This document shows positions 1-13,605 of a stretch of DNA of 64,000 nt, one piece after another. Under the pieces are notes generated by a model. It did not search any database, was not told the DNA's origin, and was given only the letters and a program-made list of their open reading frames with translations. This DNA is from Diadema setosum (Eukaryota; Echinodermata; Echinoidea; Diadematoida; Diadematidae). The stretch's first letter is position 1. Every line of letters begins with the position of its first letter. The stretch spans positions 806,001-870,000 of the forward strand of contig NC_092703.1 of the NCBI RefSeq assembly GCF_964275005.1. Direction: 5' to 3'. The position numbers and the translations under genes were made by a program.

Positions 1-66
1 AACAAAAAACAAGCAAACTTTCCCGGATAGGTTTCCCTAACAACCTATCCGTTTGTGCGCGAAGGG

Positions 67-3000
67 GGTGTGGTTACTATGCATGCACGTGATCAGCGAG
101 CAGTGGGTTAGCCTAATTATTCAATTTGGATTACTGCGCATGCGTTTTGAGTGTATCAAGTGAATGTTACCGGGGATATGTCGGGATAATGTTGGGTTAA
201 TGTCAGGGTAGTTACCCTGGCTGTCTAGCGTAGAATTTGGCTAAAGTTGCAGTGACAACGTCCGAGCAACATTTTGCGGGGACTATTTTAACAGCCAGTG
301 GAGAAAAAAAAATGCCTGAACATTGTGGCGGAAACTATAAGGTTTGAAAGGCTTTGTTAAAGCAGGGCTATACTGAATCAATGCAGTGCAGGGCCCTACG
401 GAGGCGATTCCTGTGCTGAGAGGCCGGAGTATCATTTCTGTCCTCCTGAATGATGCATCCATGACCTCATATTTTGTCTCGTCAATGTCCCCCTCAGCCC
501 CCTATCGAATTTATCCGGATATCCGGAAAAGCGAATCGCAATTCATACATTCAAAATCGGTTCAAAATAATCCGTAACTCAGACTATATTTATATAACAA
601 CAATGTCAACAAAATCCGAACTTATACGACAAAACAAAACTATAGTCTAATAAATGGATTCAATAGCACTGGACATACATCTCTGTAATATAGTTACGGT
701 CTATTGAATCCATTCATTGTATCCGTCGAACAGAGTTCGGAGGATACTATGGATTTGGCGTCGTTGCGCCGCGTCCGCGTCCGCCGCAGAGATTTTCATG
801 TGAGATCTGTACTGGCTGCAGTTCTTCTTCGATCTTTTTCGAATTTGGCATGAAGATGTATTATGGCAAGACGAAGAGGGTTGTTGTTTTTGGTTATGGC
901 GCCCTCGCTTGCTCCGTCTTACATGAAAAGGTAAATTAACAGGGTATGCTTGTTTGTGCGACGCTGGCTATGTTTCTAGACCATTTTTTTTTAAATTTGG
1001 TATGTAAATGTATCATAGTCAAATCTATACATCTATACCTATTGATAATGCTGCCCTCACTGTTCCACCTTTTACAGGGTCAAAGGTCACCCTGATCATG
1101 TCACAATTTGCAGAAGTGCTTATTTATGCAATAACTTGATTGTTACCCAATGGATTTTATTCAAACTCGCTAAGGAGGTGTATGGGTGGTCATTCTACAT
1201 GAAGAACACAACAGTTTGTGGTGACGGCGCCCTCAGTGTTCCGACTTGGGTGCCAATGCACATTTCTTGTTCGTGCTCTGTCAGCCACATTTCTTATCAG
1301 ATTTTCTTCAAATTCGGCAAAAAGGTGCATTATAGTGAAATGAAGATGCCTATATTGTTTTTGGTGGTGGCGCCTTCGCTTGTTGCGTCTTTTATACGTG
1401 AAAAGATAAATTCAACAGGGTCTGCTTGTGTGTGCGACGCTGGCCTTGTTTCTTTGCCGATTTTTTTTTTTTTTTTAATTTGGTATGTAATTTTTTTTTT
1501 ATTTCAATTTATTTTCATATTTGTCGATGAAAAATTACATCAAATATAACAAAATTAAATGAAATACATGACATACATAGAATATTGCAAATATATAAAA
1601 CATAATAGTGGTCGATCTGTTAAGTTTGGAATCTGTGAATGAATGCTAAAGAAATATGAAGGAACCTACTTAAAAGCGAGCTTGTTGAGCGTAGGTCCCA
1701 GTTAAAAACGAGTTTAAGATTGAGAAGGGGAGCACGGGTACAACAATGATCGGAACATAAGAGAAAATCAAAATAAAAAAAGTACAATTATACAGTTATA
1801 TAGCAAATTCTTCTCTAGTGCAGGTTAGGGGTCGGAAAAGCCACATGTTGTAAGCGGATGAACCATTGTCGTTCTGGCAATACAATATGACTAAACATAT
1901 AATAACAATGATACCGTTTAGACAGTATTAGAAATGTGTACATTGCGTGTGTATCATAGTCAAATGTATCATAGTCAAATATATTATATACACCTACACC
2001 TATTGATAATGCTGCCCTCACTGTTCGACCTTTCAAAGGGTCAAAGGTCACCCAAAATTTGCAAAAATGCATGCTTATTTAGGCAATAACTTGATTGTAA
2101 CTGGATTTTACTCAGACTTGCCAAAGAGGTGTATGGGTCAGGTGGTCATTCTACATAAAGGACACAACAGTTTGTGGTGAAGGCGCCCTCAGTGTTCCGA
2201 CTTGGAGGCCATGTCACATTTCTTGTATATGCTGTGTAAGCCACATTTCTTGTCAAATTTTATTCAAACTTGCTATGGAGGTTTATGGGGAGTTATTCTT
2301 GTTAACAAAAGTTTTCATTGCCAGCGTTCCCATTATTCAAACTTTTGTATGATGACATGTCATATTCCTTGTATGTGCTATATATACTAGCCTCATTTCT
2401 CATCGGATTTTATTGTATCCTGCGACAGTTGCCATATTATACAACATTCTGGCCTAAAAAGTAATCCAGACGGGGAATGGGAGACGGGTTCGGGGGATAC
2501 AAGTGCTCGATTGCGAGTGCTCTAGTTTTGTTTCGTCATGTGTGTTTGGATTTTTTTAATATTGTTGATTAAGACGTTTCTTAAACATAACATTTTGACA
2601 TATTTTGGATCAACATATATATATATATACAGGAATAAGCTTTAAAATGCACTTAACTGAAACTGTTAATGGATAAATTTCCTCAGTTTTTCTTTGCTTG
2701 CACTTCTCTCCTGATCTCCTCTTTCTTTCTGTGTCTCTCGCTCTCTCCCCATGACCATATCATCTCGTCCTTGCTCTCTCTCTCTCTCTCGCTCTCCTGA
2801 ACTACCCTTTGTTTTTGTCTCTTTCATTCTAAACTACGGTGATGTACTTGTATAGTAATTGTACGTGGATATTATTGATAGATCATGTTTATTTCCATCT
2901 AGATGTTTGCCGTATAGTTTCATCACGTTTGTCTGTTCTCTATGTTTTATGTATGAGTTTTGTTTTTCATTTCTGATACATTTATATTGTATTCTATCCA

Positions 3001-3988
3001 CACGGACATGCGGAAGAACAGTTTCCGGACAGAAGTAAGGGTCCTATGCACCGTGCTCAAATAAAGGAATGAAATGGAATGAAATGAAATGAAATACAAA
3101 CTAAAGCGGTTTAAATTTTCGATGGACTTATGATCGTGTGTGTATATGTGTGTTTGTGCAGGTGTCTAAACGCTAACGAAACGTCGTAAAACGAAACAGT
3201 GTTTTTTTTTTTTTTTTTTAAAAAAGAGAGAGTCGTTTCGAACAAGAACTTGGTAACAATTTACCTATGTCTGGAATTACCCAATGTAAGGCAACCATAC
3301 CACTCTCAAGCCCATAAGTATTCGCGGTATGAAATTTTCGCAAATTGGAGTTGATGGCCTTCTTCGTGACATGAAAGTTTCGCTAATTCTTTCAAGGCAT
3401 AACAATGTAGAGACGGGATTCCGATTGCATTTTAATTACACAAATCTTTGCTCCTCACGAAATGGGCGAAAATTCATGGTTTTACTGTACACATTTTGAT
3501 TTTTTACGGGGCCTCCAAAAAGTGCATCGGGATTGCGCCCCTCAATTAATGATACTACGTGTACTTTAGAGTCACCTCCGCCTGTGTTAACAAGAAACTC
3601 GAAATTATAGGCAGAGTATGTGTATTATTTTGTCGGCTGAATTAACAGAAAGGAAATACTCAGAAGTGAGAAATCATTATACTATATTAGTTGACGCGAT
3701 GTTGTGAAAGGCTCTTATACAGCGACAGTACGAAGAAGCTCGGGATGTCAAAATTCCTTTGCGATGTCACAGTTGCTTTGTTGTGGATCACAGAGTGCAA
3801 GTACGAAGATAGCGTGCGATCTCAGAATTGCTTGGTGACGTCATTATTGCTTTGTTACTAGTACATATCGCAAAGTGGCCGAATGAGGCACCAGGCAATT
3901 TAAGAAGATGTCATGTACTTTGTCAATGGCATATAATTCCCTATCGGTTATAATCTCCCAAACCAATTTAATCTCCCGGTTCTTTACG
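67..3988. repeat. Dispersed repeat, copy 1 (long form with 1.8-kb insertion)
   Basis: 67-710 and 2523-3988 match 19796-21686. The block 711-2522 is absent from the second copy. That extra block consists of ~490-bp repeats: about 815-1290, 1305-1500 and 1950-2260 share GGCGCCCTCAGTGTTCCGAC, TATTGATAATGCTGCCCTC and ACATTTCTTGT. About 1500-1945 has broken into the second of these. Around 3705-3895 is a further copy-1-specific piece. No gene seen. Confidence 0.75.
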
Positions 3989-4138
3989 TTTTTGCGTCTT
4001 GTCGTGCGTATTTTGTATTAATGATGAACTGTTACAATTAAACTATCTCGAGAGTATTGTTCTATTTTTACGTGAGTCATGTCCTACAGTTTCGCTTTTT
4101 AGTTGATCATTCTTTTCTATCACTATATTAACTTCTCT

Positions 4139-4143
<5 letters not shown>

Positions 4144-4186
<43 letters not shown>
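4144..4186. repeat. (TA)n microsatellite
   Basis: About 21 TA dinucleotides. The surrounding 3990-5100 shows no gene and no recognisable element other than short homopolymer runs (G run at about 4790) and an (AC)n run near 4980. Confidence 0.95.
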
Positions 4187-4189
<3 letters not shown>

Positions 4190-5339
4190 ATATAATATTT
4201 TATTACATTTTATGACGCGCACTTCTTACAAAATGCTAAACAATATAAATTCATCAAAGTTACTGGTTGGGAAATAGAGTAATTAAACTGAAAAAAAAAA
4301 AAAACAAATCCTCGAACTTTCACTGATGTGTTCTACTGATTTTGCTGCATTCTCTTAGTCCTTGTGTATATGAAGATGGATTTAACCTTTAAATGTTAGA
4401 CGTTATCCATATCGTACTCGCCCAGACTTGTAGACTTTTGAAAATTTATTTGTATACAAATTAAATTAGCATTGGAATGATGTTCACTTTCAAATTGTCC
4501 ACTGATTTCTATGTGCTTTTTTGTCAGTTTTCGCGCTGTTAAGTACATTGATACACTAAACCTCAGGACTTCAAAGAACTGTAAAAACTGTACGCATTTA
4601 CCCCAACCCCTACACCATTCTATTTAGAGACAGAAGAAAATTGTTTTAAGGTAACAGAAATATGGAAAAAACAATATAAGCAAAGACATCTAAGATGATG
4701 ACGATGATTTTTACACTGATAATGATAATGCAAAAGAGAATACTATTAAAAAACAAACAAAACAAAGCAAAACGTAACCCGGAACATGCGGGGGGGGGGG
4801 GGTGGGGGTGATAGCATGCCATCCTTTACCTTGAGTTGGGGTGTGAAACACTGTACAACCAAGTACATCAACAAGATGTTTTCAGCCTATACGAATGGTT
4901 ATATGGTGTTACAAATCAGAATACTGAAGAAAATAAAATCGTCTGTCAAGACAGGTCGAAACTCGATTTTGCAACCACATACACACACACGCACACACAC
5001 CAAATCTTAAATGAATTAAAATGGTTGTGTGAACATCCTTTTCTTAATGGTCTAAGTTGATACCATTATGATATCGCCAATTATACAACGGTCAAAACCC
5101 ACTAGACATAACTTTCTGCGGGCAGACAAGAATTTGGACTAGTTTCCAGTGTGTCTTACCTGCTGGACACTTGCTTACGTTCTGCTGACGATCTAGTCAC
5201 GGACGGCATATGGGCACTGCGAAGTACCAGCGTTACGTTTTACCTGTGTGGGAGTTGCTTGCGAAGTGCGGCCGCTACAAGCCTCCTACTGGTGTTCTGC
5301 GTGGGGAACTGCGGGCAATCCCCGCGACTCACCCGTAAC

Positions 5340-6795
5340 AGGTTTTGACCATGCTCAAGGGCTTGTCACACCTTTGCGGGCAAGCATTACTTGTGACTTG
5401 CGGGGGACAATTTTTAAAACACGGAGATCCCGCAAATGGCACGCACCTGACAGAAGGCATACTAATCACGTATCTCGCCCGTAGTTGCCAGGAGGCCCGA
5501 TTTACCAGCAGCCAAGTTTTCAGTATGCTCAAAACTTGTTCCGGTTGAGTTGCGGAGATTGCCAGCAGAAGTCACGCAGAACACCAGTAAGAGCCCCGCG
5601 TCTACCGCAAGTCACAGGCAGTTAACCCGTTTAAAGTACAGCAGGATGCCCACGGATCTGTGCCTATGCGCCGGACACGCGCCTTCTTATTTGCGGGCAT
5701 TCTACGAGGGTAATACGGGTGTTTCACTGGCAAGGAACGGTGTTGATTTAACCAATATCCGTGTAGCTTGTCAGTTCTGCGGGCGTGCAGCAAGCAATAA
5801 GAGCAAACTGCGTGTATGCTGAGGGTCAGTTACTGCCTTTCTGCTGGTTAGTTGAGAGTCGACTGCGACCAAAATAACGACATTCTGTTAGACCTCTGTC
5901 ATGTCAATCCTTCAGAGGTATTCCTTTCCAAGAGTTGTCAGCACTCATGCGCTACCCATGCGCCTGACACGCAGGTCACAAGGAGTACAGGCGAGTAGAA
6001 CGTCAGTAGCATTGGTCCAGCAGGTAAAACGCATGCGAAACTTGCCCCAATCCTTGTCCGCCAGTAAAAGTAATTGTCATGCTGGAAAATCCCCATACAC
6101 AACAAGCCCGCGCAGCTTGACAGGAAAGGTGTGACAGGGCCTTAAAAAGGAGACCCCGAACGATTTTCAGACTTTTACAATTGAACAACTATAGATTAGT
6201 TATACCGAGTATAGAGTTCAGAAATTATAGTGATTGGGTTGAGGAATAAGAACGTTGTCAAAATTTACATCAAATTGCATTGAACAAGGATGATGACATG
6301 GCAACCTCACCATAAGAATGCGTGAGTTAGGGCTCAGGAAAGTAGAACAAAAGAAGATGGCACGCATACATTCTACAAAGGTGAACTTTGTAAGCGAGAG
6401 GTATTGTAATGGAATTACACTGCTATATTTCTGAAGTAAGCCCCTATATGTCATCGACACTGTTTAGAGTAATTTGTTTCAGATTTTGCAGAGTATTGTT
6501 TCTCTGCTCATGGACCACAATAAATCAGACAAATCTATACATGGAGCTGTTGATTTGTAAACTACAGGATGTGAAATTATGAAATCGTCTGGAATGCCCC
6601 TTTTTAACTTCAAGCGGGTAAACAGAACTTGCCTGCGAAACTTGGGCAACTATACGAGCGAGATACGTTCTAGGTAAGTATCATGCAGGTTATCATGTGC
6701 GGGTCATTTGCGGGGACCTCCGGGTAGCACAAAGTGTTCTTCGCAAGTCACAGGCAATGCTTGCCTAGAAAAGGAGTGACAGGGGCCTTTAATAA
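5340..6795. repeat. Cluster of inverted repeats, probable nested DNA transposon remnants
   Basis: The left arm (about 5355-5550; GGGCTTGTCACACC, TTGCGGGCAAGCATTACTTG) is the inverse of about 6590-6790 (CAGGCAATGCTTGCC, GGAGTGACAGGGGCC). A second, independent right end is at about 6000-6142 (GGTGTGACAGGGCC). The stretch is more GC-rich than its surroundings. No transposase frame; the short reading frames here overlap the repeats. Confidence 0.6.
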
Positions 6796-7318
6796 AATAC
6801 AATGTACATCATAATTTTAAAACCATCAGCGTAATGTTAATAGGTATCCGCTTAGGTTTTGATAATTAGCGTGCAGACGAATATGGTTGTACATATCTTG
6901 GTTTTACAAGACATTACAGCCATTAACACCGCTAAAATGTATTAGGTTGAAAACATTTCCAATAACAATATTATTGATAACACCAAGAAGACAAGCCGAT
7001 ATACAATGTAAGTGTCATCATTTATTTGTGATTATAAACATCTACAGCATGCTTTATTCTAACAGGTGAGGTGGATTGTTTCTCGGATTGTATTGTGCTG
7101 CGATCTCAGTTAAATTTTAATATCTATTCTTAAATATCCTAACTTTTCTCATTGCTATCACACGTCTAACACCATACTGATACGTTGGACTGATCAATTG
7201 ATTTCATAACAGTCTGCATTGTTCTATAAACATTATGTACATTTTGTTTGCTCCTATCAAGCTCTTAACACTCTATACACCTGTAAAAGGAACTCCTCTT
7301 TGTTTCTGAGGAATATTG

Positions 7319-8192
7319 GGCCGTATGCATAAATGGTAGCAAATGCTTTTAAGCAATTGCTTCAAGCACAAACACAATTTTTCATTGCTTGTCAAGCAAA
7401 AGATCAAGTTTTAGCTTAAGCAATAGTTCAAGCTCGTTTTACAGAGTTTGAAATGAAAAAAAAAAACACCTGAGCAATTGCTAGCAAGAACAAGTAAAAG
7501 GTCAGTTTTATGCATACGTTTTTAAGCAAATGCTTGGTCTCTAATGCTGCGATTACACCATGTTTCCGCCGGCCACGGCAGCCTCGCTTGCTCGAAATGT
7601 TGTGTGCCGTGGGTAAAGTTGTTTGATGAGACATTCACCTGTTTTCCGCTTCGTATTATAGTCTTGTTCGTTCCAGTCCTCGATCGTCCCGGTAAACATA
7701 TAGCTATCAGACGCTGTTCACACGGCGTCTGGTCAGGCTCGACCATCAATATTTTTCGTCTCGTCCCGCTACGGACCGCCTCCAAGTTTTGTTACGGCCT
7801 ATTAAGTGCGGACGTGTTTCGTTGCGTTCATCCCATTTTATTACGGAATACAAAGTTTCTCATTAGCAACGGGACTGCCGTGAAAAAAATTGTTGACAAT
7901 ATAAAAATCTGACACGGCATCCACGGCAATCACGGCCTGTCACCTTTGCCTTTCCCGTCTCACCGCGTTATTTCAAGTCCATCCCGTTTTGTCCACAGTG
8001 GCCTGAAACGTGACTGCCGTGGCCGCCGGGAACGGAATTGCTAGTGGGCATCAAGCGATTGTCTGTGCTTGCTATAGCAACAGCTTTTGCTCGCAAGCAA
8101 TTGCTTGTTTTTATGCATAGGCCCTACGGATTCAGGCAAAATGCTAGCACAAGTAATTGCCAAAAACACATGTACTTTTTATGCATACGACC
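7319..8192. mobile_element. TIR element with GGCCGTATGCATAAA termini, containing a nested insertion
   Basis: Left GGCCGTATGCATAAA (7319-7333), right the inverse TTTATGCATACGACC (8178-8192). Subterminal GCAATTGCTT and AAGCAATTGC motifs are repeated. Further TATGCATA copies at about 7510 and 8113 lie inside. Another element occupies 7545-8036. Confidence 0.7.
7545..8036. mobile_element. Nested element with 22-bp GGCCACGGCAG-containing inverted repeats
   Basis: 7562-7583 (containing CCGGCCACGGCAGCC) and 8012-8033 are inverse with three mismatches. The interior repeats CACGGCA and CGTCCCG motifs. It splits the outer element at 7319-8192. Confidence 0.65.
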
Positions 8193-8237
8193 AGCCTCGT
8201 TTATACATATTTTACTATGATTCAATGCATCGTATTG

Positions 8238-8601
8238 GGCGGTGAGTTGGCTCAGTCGGTAGCGGTTCTGCCTCATGATCACGTGGCCCGGGTTCGAACC
8301 CGAGTCTGGACTGAGCAATGTTGTGTGTAAGCATACCGTCCTCTCTAGCAAGAGGTAAAACACTCTGTCCCTCGGATAGGACATAAAATGGAGATCCCGT
8401 GTATGAGATAGTAACAACTCATGCACGTAAAAGATCCCGCTTCATTCATTCATCGTAAAGAGCAGAGTGTTTAACCCGGTGAAGTGGTCCCACCTCAAAT
8501 CCAACTGGACCCCATAGAAGACAGCTTAACGTAGCTGAATATGGGCTATCCAGCCATCTTCTCAGATGGAAAATGAACAAACAAACAAACAAACAAACAA
8601 A
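8238..8601 (+). mobile_element. tRNA-derived SINE
   Basis: The tRNA-like head has an A box (TGGCTCAGTCGGTAGCGG) and a perfect B box (GGTTCGAACCC) in a good T-arm (CGGGTTCGAACCCG). Then come a ~270-bp body and an (AAAC)n tail at 8573-8601. No intact acceptor stem, so it is not a functional tRNA gene. Confidence 0.85.
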
Positions 8602-9379
8602 GAAAAAACCTCTCCGCTCCTCCATATGACAGAATCTGTCTTCTTTCATTCATTTTGGTAATATCTTATGATTAATCCAATCAATCTAAGCTTGTCTGTG
8701 CCTAATAATCATTTTCTAGGTGAAAAAGAAAAACAGTCTACATCAGACAAAATGGAACGCGCACCTGCAATGATTATTACGTGTTTCAGCTCCCTAAAAG
8801 GAGGGGCTTAAGATTCTTTTGGCTGCTTCCCGAGTTATGCAGGTCTTTCAAACAGTGAAATATTAAACGAATCAAATTCATTAGATTTCGCGTCGTTTTC
8901 TTAACATTTCATTGTGATTTAACTCCAGTTATAGGTAATTATATCTGCTATCAACTAAGTTCGTCCTCGTAACAGTTGTCATTACGTGCACCTCTAAATT
9001 TATGCAGTGTTTCTTTACCTTCAGCACATTTTTAATATATCTTTTCCAAGATAAGATCGCAAAATGCATTCATCAATCATGAGCAGGAGCTAAGAGAAGT
9101 CTTACTCGTGAGTGCAAAATTTCACATTGTGTAATTAGAAATTCTTCTTAATAAAACACCGTTTGGTCATCACGGTAACTGTAGCCATTTATGAAATGAC
9201 ATAATTAATAATTACTTTATCCTGTGATTGTGTGAGAATTGCCATGTCAACAGTGACCACAGCTCTATGCCTAGTCGAATATTGGAAACCAATTTGTTAT
9301 GTTTTGCCTCTTAATGTCACTCCGGGCAATGATTAACATTCTGCTGTTCCCTTTTAAAATAACGCAGATGTGCCTTTCA
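8602..9379. other. AT-rich intergenic stretch, no feature seen
   Basis: I see no gene, RNA or clear repeat unit here. Confidence 0.4.
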
Positions 9380-9897
9380 AATTACTTCACAACGATAATA
9401 TCAAATCCCATGGCATGACATTCTTTATTTTCTCTTGTGACTAGCCACATTTTAACAGACAAAAGTTCGAGTACATTTGGGTAATCCATACCAGGAATTA
9501 ATATGAACATTGAATATCTTGCAATATTCAGATTATACAGTAAAAACTCTCATGACATGTCAGGCTTCTCAGGAGCTGTACATACAATCATCGTTTTCGG
9601 TTCACTTGTGCACAGAGTAACACACACGAAATACCACATTGCTCAGTAGGTGAAAGAAATTGTACATAATAATGTGATGATAGTGATATTCCCTATGTTT
9701 ATGAATTAGTAAGAATTCAATGTTTTTCAAAAATCAAGAATATATGTGTAGCATTCTATCATACATAAGATTATGGAGATCAATAAGTGTAAATAATCGG
9801 GTAAGAATGTAGATATGCTTGTTTCCAAAATACTTGTATACATAAAAAATCACTTCAATATTTATTGATACCTGATTACGAGCTTTGCCTTTCAGGT
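9380..9897 (+). repeat. Left direct flank repeat of the 3.65-kb inverted array
   Basis: Matches 13606-14163 in the same orientation (AACGATAATATCAAATCCCA; GTAAATAATCGGGTAAGAAT). Confidence 0.8.
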
Positions 9898-9921
9898 TAT
9901 AGTCCAAGAGTATTAGTTTTA

Positions 9922-12900
9922 ACCTGTACATTTTTGGTAACAAGCTGATTTTTTCAGGATAAGTCCAGAAAAATGTCTAGAATAACATACTAAAAGTCCT
10001 CATAAATCCTTCTTGAGCGTTTTCCGCAATCCAAGATGGCGTCCAAAATGGCCGACATTTCCAGAAATTCTTGTAACTTTTCAACCAGAGAACCCAAATA
10101 CAAAATTTAAATGTCTAAATATATGTTTTAAATCATGAAGAACTCAATAAAATACAGATCAAGAGATTTTGATGCACGCAAGTACCGAAATCCAAGATGG
10201 CGTCCAAAATGGCCGCCATTTTCTGAAATTCTTATAGCTTTTCAGTCAGGTAACCCAAATACGAAATTTAAATGTCTAAACATATGTTTTGAAGCATGAA
10301 GAACTCATTGAAACACATATCAAGAGATTTTGATGCACGCAAGTACCGTAATCCAAGATGGCGTCCAAAATGGCTGCCATTTTCTGAAATTCTTATAACT
10401 TTTCAGCCAGGTAGCCTAAATACAAAATTTAAATGTCTAGATATATGTTCTGAAGGATGAAGAACTCAATAAAGAACGAATTAAGAGTTGTTGAAGCTCA
10501 CAAGTACCGTAATCCAAGATGGCGTCCAAAATGGCCGCCATTTTCTGATATTTCTTTTTTCATAATTTTGCAAGTAGATGTCAACTATACACACTTGGAA
10601 TGTCGAAATATACGCTTTGAGTCTCAAGGAACCAAATTCAGAGATTTTGAAACACAAATAAAGCACTTGAGCACTTCCAGAAATCCAAAGTGGTGTCCAA
10701 AATGGCTGCCATTTCCTGTTTTTCTCATAACCCTGCAACTACGTAATTGCGATACGCACTTAAATGTATAAATATATATTTTAAGACATAAGGAACCCAA
10801 CGAAATACTTATTTAGAGATCATGAAGCACATAAGTACAAATGAAACCACGTGAGTTCTTCCCGAAAACCAAATGTTGCCCAAAATGGCCGCCGTTTGTT
10901 CATCAAAATTTGCTGTTTTTAGCCTGTTTCAAGAGACAAAGAAATTCAACATAATGTTCGAGATTCAACAACTCAGAAGGTCCAATGGAATCTTTCCCTT
11001 AAATGTGCACAAAACGGGTATAGGTTGGGTTGGATGCATCCCCCCCCCCCCCTTCTCCGTGGGGAAGGTGGTGGCCTGTACAATCATTATTTTCCAAATA
11101 TTCAACCTGAAGTATTTGCACTTTGTCATTCAGTTGCAATCATAAAGATGCTAAACGTCCCTCGCTCGGCCCCTTTTTATAGACTTTGTACACTTTTGAG
11201 ATTAACAAATTTCCGAATCTGTCATCAAAAAGTGTGCACTAGATCTTCCACTTACAAAATGCAAAAGTTAGTTCCCTCATATTGAAGGGTAATTTGCCCT
11301 AACTCTTCAACTGCTCACTTCCCCCAATGTATATTAAATTCCCCTTTTGATTAACAATTCCCAAATATTCAATCAAATGTGTGTAAATGATATAATGAAT
11401 TCATTTCTATTCAAGTGTAAAAGCTCCCTCTTTTCGATGGGGGATGGGGATAATGAGACTATCATTATCTACTCTTCGAGAATGGATAATTTTCTCCATA
11501 TAACACCAAGGGTGCATTAGGCCGTTTAATGACGATCATCGAAACGCAAAACTCCCTCCAGTCGAAAGTGACCCCCCCCCCCCCATCATCTACTAGTTCA
11601 TTGCCTTGAATATACTAGTCTTTATTCTACTTACACTTTTTAATAGAAACAAAAATCTAGTATTTCATCAACAGAGCGCACCATAAAACTCGTAACCTGA
11701 AAAAAACAACAAATCTCCATTTTGTGGGAAGGTGCATCACCTCATACGCCTCCCCCGCATATTTCCATAAGTATTATTTTCTTACTTTTAGGACAAAAAC
11801 AAATCTCAGATATTTCACCAAAGAGTGCGCTAAATCTCTGAATTTCAAATTGGAAAATACAAAAATTTCTGAGGTATGGGAAGGAGTATTCTCCTTTCAC
11901 ACTTCTCCCTCCCCGACACTTTCCTGAATATATATTTTTCCTCACGTTTTCAAATAGAAAACAAATATCGGGTATTTCACCAAATGGATGCAACAGCTCT
12001 GTGAAAATACGAAAATTTCCCTCGTGTGGGAGCAGGCAACCCTATAACCGCGCACTTCCATGATTGTATATCTTTTTGTTCCTTTTTTGATGGAAACAAA
12101 AATCTAATATTTCACCAATAGGGTGCATCACGATGTCTGAATATCAGGTCTGAAAATGCAAAATCTCCCTCATTTTTTTTTTTTTTTTTTGGGGGGGGAG
12201 GGGGAGGGGACCCCCCCCCCCCCACACCCTTCCCTAATCATATTGCCCATTTCCCTGAATACTACTTTATATCCAATTTCCTACTCTTTGATGGAAATAA
12301 TTCAATATCTTACCAAACGCTTGCACTATGTATTTCACTTTCGAGTAAAAAAAAAAAGAAAGAAAAAAAGTCCCTCGTGTGGTGGAGAAGTATCCCCCCT
12401 CCATGCTCAAATAACTTTGCTTTTCAAAGAATTGTTTTTACTTCTCAAGTGATAACTGACAGTTTCAACTGGAACTCACCTCATGATAGACATCAAATGC
12501 ATTGGTAATAAAAAGGGGCTAGCACTAAATTTTCATCTCATGTGCTTAAGGTTACGAAAATAGACCATGTGGTAACGGATATTGCCTTCTAGTAGGCTTT
12601 CTGTTTAGCAACAAATCTGTTGGTGAAACATTTCTCTCGTAACAAGGACACACTCCTTGACGTTAACATGCAAATGCTTTTATTTGTATACTTTACACAT
12701 AAGAACTATATTTTAAATAAAATTTTTCTTATAAAATATATTGACATTTATTTACATAATTGTGAGATAAAATTGGGACATTTTGCACCCCATTTTCCAT
12801 ATAAGGAAGAGCTCGAGCGTTAAAATCAGCACATTCGTGTGTCTAAATCTCTTAATATGTATTTTATTGAGTTATTCATGTTTCGAAACGTGTAAAGACA

Positions 12901-13573
12901 CTTATATTTTGTATTGGGTTCTCTAGTTGAAAGGTTATGAAAATTTCAGGAAATGGCGGCCATTTTGGTTGCCATATTGGATTACGGTACTTGTGTGCGT
13001 CAACATCTCTTAATATGTATTTTATTGAGTTCTTCATCCTTCAAAACATATATCTAGACACTTAAATTTTGTATTTAGGCTACCTGGCTGAAAAGCTATA
13101 ACAATTTCAGAAAATGGCAGCCATTTTGGACGCCATCTTGGATTTCGGTACTTGCGTGCAACAGAGTCTCTTGATATGTGTTTCAATGAGTTCTTCATGC
13201 TTCAAAACATATATTTAGACATATAAATTTCGTATTTGGGTTACCTGACTGAAAAGCTATAAGAATTTCAGAAAATGGCGGCCATTTTGGACGCCATCTT
13301 GGATTTCGGTACTTGCGTGCATCAACATCTCTTGATATGTGTTTTGTTGAGTTCTTCATGCTTCAAAACATATATTTAGACATTTAAATTTTGTATTTGG
13401 GTTCTCTGGTTGAAAAGTTACAAGAATTTCTGGAAATGGCGGCCATTTTGGACGCTATCTTGGATTGCGGAAAACGCTCAAGGAGGATTCATGAGGACTT
13501 TTAGTATGTTATTCTAGACATTTTCGTGGACCTATCCTGAAAAAATCAGCTTGTTACCAAAAATGTCCAGGTT
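9922..13573. repeat. 3.65-kb inverted repeat array of ~163-bp units rich in ATGGCG/GCCATTTT
   Basis: Left arm 9922-10560 (diverging copies to about 10900) and right arm about 12830-13573 are inverse. The outer ends read ACATTTTTGGTAACAAGCTG. Each arm holds at least four ~163-bp units of CCAAGATGGCGTCCAAAATG, GCCGCCATTTTCTGAAATTC, and ACCCAAATAC...TTTAAATGTC. The middle (about 11450-12440) is a different tandem series of ~155-bp units with AAAATCTCCCTC, poly(C) and TATTTCACCAA. No coding sequence; reading frames such as RNPRWRPKWPPF come from the repeat. Structure resembles a foldback element. Confidence 0.82.
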
Positions 13574-13605
13574 TAGGCCTTTTTTCACGTAATGCTCTTG
13601 CACTA

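Noticed and set aside
1136..1549. 137-residue plus-strand frame
   Set aside because: Lies within the 490-bp repeats, ends in a poly(T)-encoded F run, and no related frame survives in the sister unit.
8238..8320. Functional tRNA gene
   Set aside because: A and B boxes are good but no acceptor stem pairs, and the SINE body and (AAAC)n tail follow.
10457..10771. Reading frame with RNPRWRPKWPPF and its minus-strand partner
   Set aside because: It is a translation of the ATGGCG-rich tandem units; the same peptide recurs at each unit and no gene structure surrounds it.
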